DNA from: a virus
Virus record (IMG/VR): IMGVR_UViG_3300040816_001526
Coordinates: 1-21,952 of that record
Reading direction: 5' to 3' (one strand)
DNA length: 21,952 bases
The notes beneath the pieces are model-generated. The model did no database searches and was not told where the DNA came from. It saw only the letters and a list, made by a program, of their open reading frames with translations. The translations under genes and the position numbers were made by a program. Shown here piece by piece: positions 15,808 through 21,952 of this stretch; the stretch's first letter is position 1; the number at the start of each line of letters is the position of its first letter.

Positions 15808-16468
15808 TTAATTTAATTTTCATCAACAAAATTTCTATTTCATTGGCAATATCATATACTTTTACTAGTTCATCTGGAATTTCTCCGGCAAGTAAAGTCT
15901 CAGCGTCTTTTAAGTCATTTACTAAATCCCAACAAAGATGACAAAAACTCTTATTTATTTCTTTAACTACTTTGTTTTCGGCTTTTAGTACCTCTAGCTC
16001 ACTTAAATCTTTCTCATGTTCTGTTTTATTATTGCTATTAGCAAAATATTTTTCTACATTTGAAGACACTTCTTGATCTGACATTTCTTTTATTTCTTCA
16101 CATAACTTTTGTTCGAAAAGATCATCTGTTTCTAGAGGAGAATAATAAAGACCAAGATTACACTTTTCAATAATGTCTTTTACTTCTTCTAAAGTCCAAA
16201 TAATTTTTGTATATAACATTCCTCTCTGTGAGCTAGTTATAACAAATTTATAAATTAGACTAGGCGCATCCATTACTAGACCTGGAGGGGCTTTAAAATC
16301 TTTTTGAAAGTTTTTTTCCCAAGACTTTACAGCACTTATAATCTTGCCTAAACTTTGACTTTTTTCTAATATTCTGTCCAGTCCCCACGGATCTGTTTCA
16401 GCTAATTCTATCTGCCAAGTGTTTTCTTTGTTTCTTAGAAATTTTTTTATTTCTTTCACGTTGTTCAT
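15788..16468 (-). CDS. Unknown helical protein
   Basis: 226 residues, acidic, mostly helical. A Lys/Trp-rich N-terminal half (WGLDRILEKSQ, WEKNFQKDF) is followed by a probable coiled-coil region around 145-170 (KDLSELEVLKAENKVVKEI). A single CHLC motif (about 177-180) is not enough for a zinc site. Its ATG follows the upstream TAG by 3 bases, with AGG overlapping that stop, suggesting translational coupling. Function not recognised. Confidence 0.65.
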   Translation of the reverse strand: MNNVKEIKKFLRNKENTWQIELAETDPWGLDRILEKSQSLGKIISAVKSWEKNFQKDFKAPPGLVMDAPSLIYKFVITSSQRGMLYTKIIWTLEEVKDIIEKCNLGLYYSPLETDDLFEQKLCEEIKEMSDQEVSSNVEKYFANSNNKTEHEKDLSELEVLKAENKVVKEINKSFCHLCWDLVNDLKDAETLLAGEIPDELVKVYDIANEIEILLMKIKLNDNNNK

Positions 16469-16471
16469 AAC

Positions 16472-16939
16472 CTAAATCCACTTGTTACAATCTGTACAAC
16501 CATATCTTGTAGGAAAGCCTGGCCTTCTATCTTCAATTGTATTTTGATGAGCACATTTAGCTTTTGAAGTCTGTGTAGTATATGAATATTGCATATCTTC
16601 AGGGCTAGAGAAGTCTTGCAGTCCTTCCTTGTAACCTTTTACAAAAGATTGATATAGACTTTCTTTTACATCTTTTTCTGATAGATCAGACAGTTCTACA
16701 GTTCTATAATTGTCATGTAACCAAGTTTCAAACATAATAGGAATACTAACATCGTGATACTCTGTATTTAAGCCTCGATGATAACCTGCATTATAAGAAT
16801 TGACTTCGTAATTAGACCACATTTTATAAAAAATACTTTCTTTTGAATAATTTGTAGATTGATATTTAATTTTCTTCAACAACTTTTTTAAGAATAGAGA
16901 AACTGTGTCTTTCTCTAGAACCATCAAACCACCAGACAT
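16472..16939 (-). CDS. Unknown protein with C-terminal Cys/His zinc-ribbon-like motif
   Basis: 155 residues from the first ATG; the Met at residue 6 (16924), preceded by GGTGG, may be the true start. The body is helical and aromatic-rich. The C-terminus has C-A-H and, about 18 residues later, C-T-D-C four residues from the end, a plausible zinc ribbon. The gene overlaps the upstream 66-residue gene by at least 59 bases in another frame, unusually long for this operon, so the start of this gene or the end of the other deserves checking. Confidence 0.6.
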   Translation of the reverse strand: MSGGLMVLEKDTVSLFLKKLLKKIKYQSTNYSKESIFYKMWSNYEVNSYNAGYHRGLNTEYHDVSIPIMFETWLHDNYRTVELSDLSEKDVKESLYQSFVKGYKEGLQDFSSPEDMQYSYTTQTSKAKCAHQNTIEDRRPGFPTRYGCTDCNKWI

Positions 16940-17066
16940 AGTGCCAGTTTGGGGTAATTTTTGTAATTATTCCAATATAACTTTCATTAAAACCAATATG
17001 ACTTACTAGATCACCTTCTTTAAGACTTTGATTGGAAATAGATTTGTCATAATAGAATATTGACAA
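16866..17066 (-). CDS. Small SH3-like barrel protein (paralogue 3), TTG start
   Basis: 66 residues with no internal Met, so TTG at 17066 is needed. It has AGGTGA 4 bases upstream and the same M-S-I opening as DnaE, because its promoter, ribosome-binding site and first codons are the second copy of a 52-bp repeat. Visible pattern: EGDLVSHIG, YIGIITKI, HYVWWFDGS, as in the other small barrels here. First gene of the operon that runs down to 14564. Confidence 0.7.
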   Translation of the reverse strand: MSIFYYDKSISNQSLKEGDLVSHIGFNESYIGIITKITPNWHYVWWFDGSRERHSFSILKKVVEEN

Positions 17067-17110
17067 TTTATCACCTTTCTATGTTTTTTATATTATATAC
17101 ACATTATTTC
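17059..17110. repeat. 52-bp direct repeat, copy B (promoter -10, ribosome-binding site and TTG start of the small-gene operon)
   Basis: Identical to 14488-14539. The two copies, in the same orientation 2571 bases apart, enclose the eight-gene small operon. Similarity fades immediately beyond the ends, apart from the conserved -35 word. Confidence 0.95.
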
Positions 17111-17120
17111 ATATTTACAA
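17092..17120 (-). promoter_or_regulatory. Probable sigma70-type promoter of the small-gene operon
   Basis: Minus strand: TTGTAA (17120-17115), 17 bases, TATAAT (17097-17092). The -35 word and spacing match the dnaE promoter even though the -35 lies outside the exact 52-bp repeat and the spacer starts differently, which supports function. Confidence 0.75.
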
Positions 17121-17145
17121 TATAGAGAATTATATAGGCTGAAAC

Positions 17146-18027
17146 ATGAATAGAAAAGAATTTACTAATCTTCTTCTCGAATGGCGAGAAAACTTTATTA
17201 TTGAAAGAGGCTTGCCTCATGAAAAACTTGGAAAATTTGAAGGTATAATAAAATTTTCGGAGCTTGTAAGGAAAAACCCGAGTATCATACCTATTGAGTT
17301 TGTTACGTTTAAGTTCAATCAAGAGAAAAAGCCTTTTTATCAAGATATTATAGCAAAGTATAGCTCTGAAGGGAGCAACAGAGAAGCTGTTTTAGATAAC
17401 ACAGAACAAAATAGACAAGCCATAGCAAAAGATTTAGAGGACGCAAATCTCATTGACAAAGTAAAGTCTAATCAAATATTAAATTCTTCAGACGCTGATA
17501 TTGTTATAATACCTGAAGAAGGTGATATTTCTTCAGAAATAAATAAAGATTCAATGGGTAATACAATTTGGTCAATACATGATTTGTGGCACGCTTATTT
17601 ACAAGATGTCATTAAATATAATTTTAAATCAAAACATGACCATAATGATTATTACTTGTTTTTAGAGTTTGTAATGCAAGCTCTTTCAACAGAAGACTAT
17701 CCTCATTTTTTTGACTTTGTTGACGCTGATCCTTCGATATTCGCTTTTTTGTATTTGTTTATTATGGAATTTGATAGTCAAACAAATGAATTTGATATTG
17801 AAAAATCAAATAATAACATTGATAAGCTAAAAGCTGACTTGCAAAATTTTGATCTATCAAACTATTTGAGCAAAGATGAATATCCTGATTACTTAGAGAA
17901 AGAAACAATTGTAAATGTTGATTCTCTTATAGACACAATTAAAAATATAAACAAAAGTACTTGTGAGACTTTGCAACAAAAGATTTTTAATAAAAACAAA
18001 GAGATTAAATTAGAAATCATATCGTAA
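17146..18027 (+). CDS. Unknown protein with capsid-targeting-like N-terminus and HxxxH motif
   Basis: 293 residues, family not recognised. The start MNRKEFTNLLLEWRENF has L-L-E at 10-12 and resembles targeting peptides of T4 internal proteins. A central segment, SIHDLWHAYLQD (143-154), gives H145-x3-H149, with E174 in FLEFVMQAL 25 residues later; this could be a metal site, but it is not the standard HExxH. A His/Asp cluster (KHDHND, 163-168) lies between them. The rest is acidic and helical. It stands alone on the plus strand between two minus-strand blocks, with only a weak AGG before the ATG and no TTGTAA-N17-TATAAT promoter. Its stop is one base from the stop of the convergent small gene. 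Inference: possibly a late, virion-packaged protein. Confidence 0.75.
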   Translation: MNRKEFTNLLLEWRENFIIERGLPHEKLGKFEGIIKFSELVRKNPSIIPIEFVTFKFNQEKKPFYQDIIAKYSSEGSNREAVLDNTEQNRQAIAKDLEDANLIDKVKSNQILNSSDADIVIIPEEGDISSEINKDSMGNTIWSIHDLWHAYLQDVIKYNFKSKHDHNDYYLFLEFVMQALSTEDYPHFFDFVDADPSIFAFLYLFIMEFDSQTNEFDIEKSNNNIDKLKADLQNFDLSNYLSKDEYPDYLEKETIVNVDSLIDTIKNINKSTCETLQQKIFNKNKEIKLEIIS

Positions 18028-18028
18028 A

Positions 18029-18259
18029 TTAAAGATTGTAAAACGAATACAAGTTTTTTAGATAATCATCAGGACATTCAGAGATATTACCATTTGACCA
18101 GAATATCCTAACTTTTTTAGAATGTCTTAATTGATGCAAGCCTTCTATTTCTTCTTCAGCATAAACGCTTACATTCGTTACTAAACCAATTAGACCAGTA
18201 TGGTTAGGAAAAGCATGATTCATGCTGTGATAAGGAACAACTAGATCATATTTCTTCAT
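18029..18259 (-). CDS. Small SH3-like barrel protein (paralogue 4)
   Basis: 76 residues, opening MKKYDLVVP and containing LIGLVTNV, VRIFWSNGNI and PDDYLKNL, which match paralogue 2 at 14773-14970 in order and spacing. Its ATG overlaps the photolyase-like stop as ATGA, so it is translated with that gene. Function unknown; its placement away from the other copies shows the family has spread within the genome. Confidence 0.7.
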   Translation of the reverse strand: MKKYDLVVPYHSMNHAFPNHTGLIGLVTNVSVYAEEEIEGLHQLRHSKKVRIFWSNGNISECPDDYLKNLYSFYNL

Positions 18260-19449
18260 ATAATTTCTTTACCTTCGATAAGTCTAAATGTTCTTTTTTC
18301 ATTAAACCGCATTACTTTACCATACTTGAGACGCATACTTTCAACACAACTTATGTAGTTATTAGGGCTTTGCGCATCATCTGTATGTTCGTTGAAAAAC
18401 TGAATGAGTGTTTCCAATGATTGATATCCTCCGCCTAATCCCCAATAACATTCACCTGCAAACCACATACGCAATCGATTAGGCATCCATCTCTTTTCTT
18501 TACAACTTAAAACTTCAGCATTTAACAGCGAATTATTTGTTTGACTGCTAAACAACTCTTCTTTAGTAAACTCTGGCTGAAATGTATTTTCTTTTAAGTT
18601 GTCTTGCGAAGCTTTATCTAATAAAGTTATGGACCATTGTTCAGCTGTATCAAACATAGACATATTTTTACTTCTTGCTTTTAAGATGCTTATTTCTCTA
18701 AATGCTAGCTGTCTAAGCAGTGGAACCAAAACATTGTCTTTTTCAATAAACGGGGGAGCTAAGCTAAGAAGAATATGTGTAAGCTGCCTAGCATCAATTA
18801 GACCGTGATGCAATGCCGTAGATATTTGTGTGCTTCCGTTACGCATATTGCGAGTTGTACGATATGTGAGAATCTTTTCTTCTATTCGTTTCCAAAGACT
18901 TTTAACATAACTTTCAGTCTTTTCATATAGAGTCTTGTCAAGCTGATAAACTTCACCTAAACCGTCGAAAGACTTAACAAGCTCGTGATCAAACTTAACC
19001 TCCTTGATGTCTTTTCTATTTTTAGCCCAATACACCCATCTGCTTTTTGCTGTCATTTTAAGACAAGAAGGGTCGTAAGAGTCACTATCTATAACTTCTA
19101 AGCATACGTTTTCAATGTTTAGCGAATCTTTACCAAAGAGTGGCATATCATATAAGACTTTATCAATCTTGTTTCTCTGGCAGTAATCTTGTATATCTTT
19201 TTCTGGATGCGCAGATTTAAGAATATAAAGGTTAAAGTTTAACTTTTCTTTTAAGGAGTAAGCAAAATGATTTAATGCTTCTTTATGCATTGATATGTCT
19301 GTAGACTTATATAAGTTTCTAGCTTCAGAAGACCAATACCAGTTTGAAGGATAAACAAAAGAAGCTTGGTCGTAGTTATCACATGCTGTTTTAACAAGAA
19401 GACTATTAAGTCTAAAACTATGATCTAAAACAACTAAACATTTAGACAT
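18256..19449 (-). CDS. Divergent DNA photolyase/cryptochrome-family protein
   Basis: 397 residues, shorter than typical photolyases (about 450-500). N-terminal alpha/beta part (1-130): SLKEKLNFNLYILKS and a following DYCQRNKIDKVLYD segment resemble the antenna-binding domain. FAD-binding part: STQISTALHHG (207-216) matches the S-x-L-S-x-x-L-x-x-G phosphate motif, RQLAFRE (246-252) matches the E-L-x-x-R-E helix, LNAEVL...NRLRMWFAGE (309-333) matches N-A-x-Q...R-M-x-W, and SPNNYISC (361-368) matches the D-P-N-G-Y motif. Photolyases use light to repair cyclobutane dimers or 6-4 products. Several Cys residues occur, but I cannot assign an Fe-S cluster. Repair activity is inferred; a cryptochrome-like or light-independent role is possible. 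AAGG precedes the ATG. Confidence 0.72.
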   Translation of the reverse strand: MSKCLVVLDHSFRLNSLLVKTACDNYDQASFVYPSNWYWSSEARNLYKSTDISMHKEALNHFAYSLKEKLNFNLYILKSAHPEKDIQDYCQRNKIDKVLYDMPLFGKDSLNIENVCLEVIDSDSYDPSCLKMTAKSRWVYWAKNRKDIKEVKFDHELVKSFDGLGEVYQLDKTLYEKTESYVKSLWKRIEEKILTYRTTRNMRNGSTQISTALHHGLIDARQLTHILLSLAPPFIEKDNVLVPLLRQLAFREISILKARSKNMSMFDTAEQWSITLLDKASQDNLKENTFQPEFTKEELFSSQTNNSLLNAEVLSCKEKRWMPNRLRMWFAGECYWGLGGGYQSLETLIQFFNEHTDDAQSPNNYISCVESMRLKYGKVMRFNEKRTFRLIEGKEII

Positions 19450-19471
19450 TCAATAGCCTTTCTTTTTATTT

Positions 19472-19500
19472 ATTATACAATATTTTTATCAATAATACAT
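19472..19500 (-). promoter_or_regulatory. Probable promoter of the photolyase-like gene
   Basis: Minus strand: ATGTAT (19500-19495), 17 bases, TATAAT (19477-19472). The -10 region (TTGTATAATAAAT) is identical to that of the epimerase promoter; the -35 is weaker and touches the stop of the upstream nuclease gene. Confidence 0.5.
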
Positions 19501-20312
19501 TACTGAGTCTTTTCTATAACATACCTTTCATCATCTCTTTCACTAGACTCTTGGTAAGATAACCACTTTGTTCCTGCATAGTCTCTAAATTCGAGATGAG
19601 GTATAACCCAAAACAAGTTTCTGTCTTTAAGGTCTTTATAGAAAGGCCTCATAAAGACAACTTCAATATCAATGCCGTGATCTCTTTTTAGGAGAGCGGC
19701 TGCGGCCAAGTTAGCATCATATTTAGAGTCTCTTCTCTTTGCTTTTGTCTCAATATATTTGTCTTCGTCAGGCAAATAAAAATCTGGCGTATAAGATCTA
19801 ATGTAACCGTTCATTTCAAACTGAAATGTTTTATGTTCGTAGATCCACTTTTTATTTGTCCAGTTGCAATATCTTGCAAAGTCTGCCTCTAAAGCACTCT
19901 TAAAAAAGAAGTTATCAGGTAAATCTCTTCTATAACCTGCTCTGGTTGTTCTAGGCATAGATATTTGACCTGATGATTGTGCATAGTTTCTACATGTTGT
20001 AGAACAATGCTTTGTTTCTCTTCCTACAGGACGCTCAAAGTCTTTCTTGCAGACAGGACAACTTTTTGTCACTCTTGTTAACTTGACACTGTCAACATAA
20101 CACTCTTTTGTGCAAAACTGTTTATCGTCATTTTCCTTAACAATAAAGATGTTATTACACTTTATGCAGTTTCTTTTTTCAAGAGGAATCTTTTTACTTT
20201 CATTAATTCCTCTATTTCTGCATTTTATGTTGCAGTATTTACTTTTTTCTGCTCTTGCAGCTGATACTTTATATTCTTTACCACATGTTTGGCAATTCTT
20301 TAATACTGGCAT
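19500..20312 (-). CDS. Zinc-finger PD-(D/E)xK endonuclease (probable free-standing homing-type nuclease)
   Basis: 270 residues from the ATG at 20312, preceded by AAAGGAGG; an upstream in-frame GTG at 20345 lacks such a site. Three zinc fingers of the form C-x2-C-x(14-16)-C-x3-C: C7/C10/C27/C31, C49/C52/C67/C71 and C85/C88/C103/C107. Then a nuclease core: E142 in SALEADF, T-P-D177-F and E188-T-K190, with lysines/arginines following, the classic E ... PD ... E-x-K layout. It should cut DNA with Mg2+, the fingers giving site recognition. Phages often carry such enzymes as selfish homing endonucleases between genes. A role in recombination or host DNA degradation is the alternative. It sits between the epimerase and photolyase genes, and no intron or split gene is visible. 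Confidence 0.8.
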   Translation of the reverse strand: MPVLKNCQTCGKEYKVSAARAEKSKYCNIKCRNRGINESKKIPLEKRNCIKCNNIFIVKENDDKQFCTKECYVDSVKLTRVTKSCPVCKKDFERPVGRETKHCSTTCRNYAQSSGQISMPRTTRAGYRRDLPDNFFFKSALEADFARYCNWTNKKWIYEHKTFQFEMNGYIRSYTPDFYLPDEDKYIETKAKRRDSKYDANLAAAALLKRDHGIDIEVVFMRPFYKDLKDRNLFWVIPHLEFRDYAGTKWLSYQESSERDDERYVIEKTQ

Positions 20313-20362
20313 AGTTCCTCCTTTTAGATAAATAGGGGAAACCACACCTTATATTGCCCAGT

Positions 20363-21352
20363 TTACACAACTTTTGGAAAATGACTTTCTAAATTAAAGC
20401 CATCCGCTTCAGCCTTGTCTAAGTGCAATAGTGGATTATAACCATCAGTTCGATCTAAGTTAAGACTGTCCCAAACTTCTTGGATGCCACTACGAAGACT
20501 ATATTGAGGCTGCCAATTTGTTTGTTTACGAATCTTGTTTGATGAAAGCCTATGGTTACCAAGGTAATCAGTTTCGGGCTTCCACGTAAAAACCTCCTGC
20601 ATGTCTAGACCACTAACTTCTTGCATGATATTAACAATATCGCGTGTTACGCAAGGAGTTTCTGCTGCAACATTAAAGTCATCTTGCCAAAGATCTTGAG
20701 AAATAACAGACATTACACCATCACAAAAGTCTTCAACATAAAGATAGTCTTTAACTTTAAGTGGATCAAGAAACATCTTAATGCTATTTCGACCATTAAG
20801 AGCTGAATATAAACCTTTTGCAATAAGAGAGTTCATATCACCAATGCCACCAAATGCAAATAGTGGTCTAACAATATTCCACTTTTCACACATACCACGA
20901 ATAATATCTTCAGCAGCAACCTTTTGACAACCATAAAGTGTTGTTGGCTTTCTAGCAGAGTTTTCAACGATTTTATTTGTTTGATACCTAGCAGTATCAT
21001 AAATAACTGTTGTTCCTGTATAACAAACTGCTACATCACATGCATTTGCTGCGCGAACGATATTATGTGTTCCTGCAACATTACTTAACGTAGAATCAGT
21101 AGAATTTAGTGCTACAACATCGGTTCCTACAACAGCAGCATTATGAATGACAACATCAATGTCTAGATCATAAAAAGCCCTAATCCATGCTTGCTCGCTG
21201 TTATTATATACACAAGGCTCGTCGGTTCTTGGACGCCTACTAACAAAGTTTTTATAGTTATTTAGGGAAACAAACTCGTGACCAAACTTTTCAATTGATT
21301 TAGGTAGGTTTCTACCAATAAAGCCACTTTCACCAGTAATAGCAATCTTCAT
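20363..21352 (-). CDS. NAD-dependent epimerase/dehydratase (SDR family, nucleotide-sugar type)
   Basis: 329 residues, normal for extended short-chain dehydrogenases. Rossmann motif TGESGFIG (6-13), HNAA (70-73) under the cofactor, catalytic Y140-x3-K144 (YGCQK) and RPLFAFG (162-168). Closest by pattern to UDP-glucose 4-epimerase or GDP-fucose synthase-like enzymes; the exact sugar cannot be told. In phages such enzymes make or alter sugars for virion or DNA decoration, or remodel host surface polysaccharide. AAGGAT precedes the ATG. A promoter lies at 21372-21400. Confidence 0.88.
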   Translation of the reverse strand: MKIAITGESGFIGRNLPKSIEKFGHEFVSLNNYKNFVSRRPRTDEPCVYNNSEQAWIRAFYDLDIDVVIHNAAVVGTDVVALNSTDSTLSNVAGTHNIVRAANACDVAVCYTGTTVIYDTARYQTNKIVENSARKPTTLYGCQKVAAEDIIRGMCEKWNIVRPLFAFGGIGDMNSLIAKGLYSALNGRNSIKMFLDPLKVKDYLYVEDFCDGVMSVISQDLWQDDFNVAAETPCVTRDIVNIMQEVSGLDMQEVFTWKPETDYLGNHRLSSNKIRKQTNWQPQYSLRSGIQEVWDSLNLDRTDGYNPLLHLDKAEADGFNLESHFPKVV

Positions 21353-21371
21353 TTAATATCCTTTTTGATTT

Positions 21372-21400
21372 ATTATACAATACAAAAGTCTAATTTACAA
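21372..21400 (-). promoter_or_regulatory. Probable sigma70-type promoter of the epimerase gene
   Basis: Minus strand: TTGTAA (21400-21395), 17 bases, TATAAT (21377-21372). The -35 is embedded in the last codons of the glycosylase gene. Predicted leader is about 10-15 bases and contains AAGGAT. Confidence 0.7.
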
Positions 21401-21952
21401 CACCAAATACTTGTCTTCCAGGCGACCAATGTGTTGTTCTTTTATCTGGTGTTTCTTCTTTAATAACTTGATTTCCTAGAGGATCAATCTTTTTACTATA
21501 AACATTAAAAAAGTCAGTTGCTTCACCTTCTTCATTGTCAAAGTTTGTGTATGTTTTCAATGAAGCACCTTGACTTTTATATGACTCTCTTATCACATGT
21601 AGTATAGCTAGTTCTAACCTCATTAAGTCTTTATCTGAAAGATTACTTATTGTTGCATGAGGGTTAATTTTAGATAACCACAAACTTTCAGCTTTAATAT
21701 AGTTTCCAACACCACTTATGATATTTTGCTTCATTAAAACTTCACATATATTTTTACTATCTCTCTTTCTCATAATTTGAACAAAGTTATGTGGAGGATT
21801 ACTTAACATATCAGGTCCAATTGACTTAAGCTTTTTAACTAGCTCTTCTCTTGTTTTAACATGAAAAGTGCCAAAGTTTCTAATATCATTAAAGTAAACG
21901 TGGTCATCTTCGACAAAGTTTATTTGTAGTCTAGAATGTTTCTTATTTACTC
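21390..21952 (-). CDS. Fpg/Nei-family DNA glycosylase with zinc-less finger, N-terminus off window
   Basis: The frame is open from the right edge: 187 residues are in the window, not just those after the Met at 21809. Visible core: VYFNDIRNFG matches the F-x-D-x-R-x-F-G motif; the helix-two-turn-helix IISGVGNYIKAESLW matches I-x-G-x-G-N-x-y-x-x-E-x-L-w; and the C-terminal finger region ends KRTTHWSPGRQ, aligning with the usual R-S-T-H-F-C-P-x-C-Q. All four zinc Cys are absent (LGN and SPGR replace the C-x2-C pairs), while the Arg of the finger loop is kept, as in NEIL1-type zinc-less fingers. Such enzymes remove oxidised bases and cut the strand. The catalytic N-terminal Pro-Glu lies beyond the edge and cannot be checked. 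Confidence 0.88.
   Translation of the reverse strand, partial: VNKKHSRLQINFVEDDHVYFNDIRNFGTFHVKTREELVKKLKSIGPDMLSNPPHNFVQIMRKRDSKNICEVLMKQNIISGVGNYIKAESLWLSKINPHATISNLSDKDLMRLELAILHVIRESYKSQGASLKTYTNFDNEEGEATDFFNVYSKKIDPLGNQVIKEETPDKRTTHWSPGRQVFGVVN

Noticed and set aside
20313-20345. GTG start 33 bases upstream for the zinc-finger nuclease
   Set aside because: The downstream ATG has a strong AAAGGAGG site at ideal distance and starts right at the first finger.

Overview
The window reads as part of the genome of a large, AT-rich tailed phage, probably a jumbo or T4-supergroup-like myovirus. This rests on dense, tightly packed genes, many tiny overlapping ORFs, phage-style dNTP genes (thymidine kinase, dCMP deaminase, a dNMP-kinase fusion), its own DNA polymerase III alpha subunit, and several proteins whose first residues look like T4-type capsid-targeting/prohead-protease signals ending in (L/I)-x-E. 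I see no tRNA, rRNA, CRISPR array, insertion sequence or integrase. The host cannot be named. An Asp/Ala-rich, higher-GC lipoprotein hints at transfer from a bacterium that makes Asp-rich surface lipoproteins (Myxococcota/Bradymonadales style), but this is weak evidence.

Layout. (1) 1-5880, minus: one uninterrupted reading frame of at least 1960 codons that runs off the left edge. It starts with a capsid-targeting-like peptide and carries five more copies of that peptide inside. (2) 5994-7980, minus: dCMP deaminase, thymidine kinase, and a thymidylate-kinase-like protein fused to a ThyA/dCMP-hydroxymethylase-like domain. (3) 8091-8438, minus: lipoprotein with its own promoter and terminator. 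(4) 8535-10724, plus: two probable virion-associated proteins, the second a P-loop zeta-toxin-like kinase. (5) 10725-14495, minus: DnaE and a small membrane protein. (6) 14564-17066, minus: eight small overlapping genes whose promoter and start region is a 52-bp exact copy of the dnaE promoter and start. (7) 17146-18027, plus: an unknown protein with a targeting-like N-terminus and an HxxxH motif. (8) 18029-21952, minus: small SH3-like protein, divergent photolyase, zinc-finger PD-(D/E)xK nuclease, NAD-dependent sugar epimerase, and a zinc-less Fpg/Nei glycosylase cut by the right edge.

How it fits together. Minus-strand metabolic, replication and repair genes recurrently carry a sigma70-like promoter, TTGTAA-N17-TATAAT (six cases with small variations). 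The four genes with targeting-like N-termini (giant protein, 375-aa, 349-aa and 293-aa proteins) lack this promoter, as expected if they are late virion genes. The most interesting proposal is a giant internal-head polyprotein with repeated capsid-targeting/protease-cleavage peptides, together with an encapsidated kinase. All gene stretches are close-packed; no gap without a gene exceeds about 115 bases.
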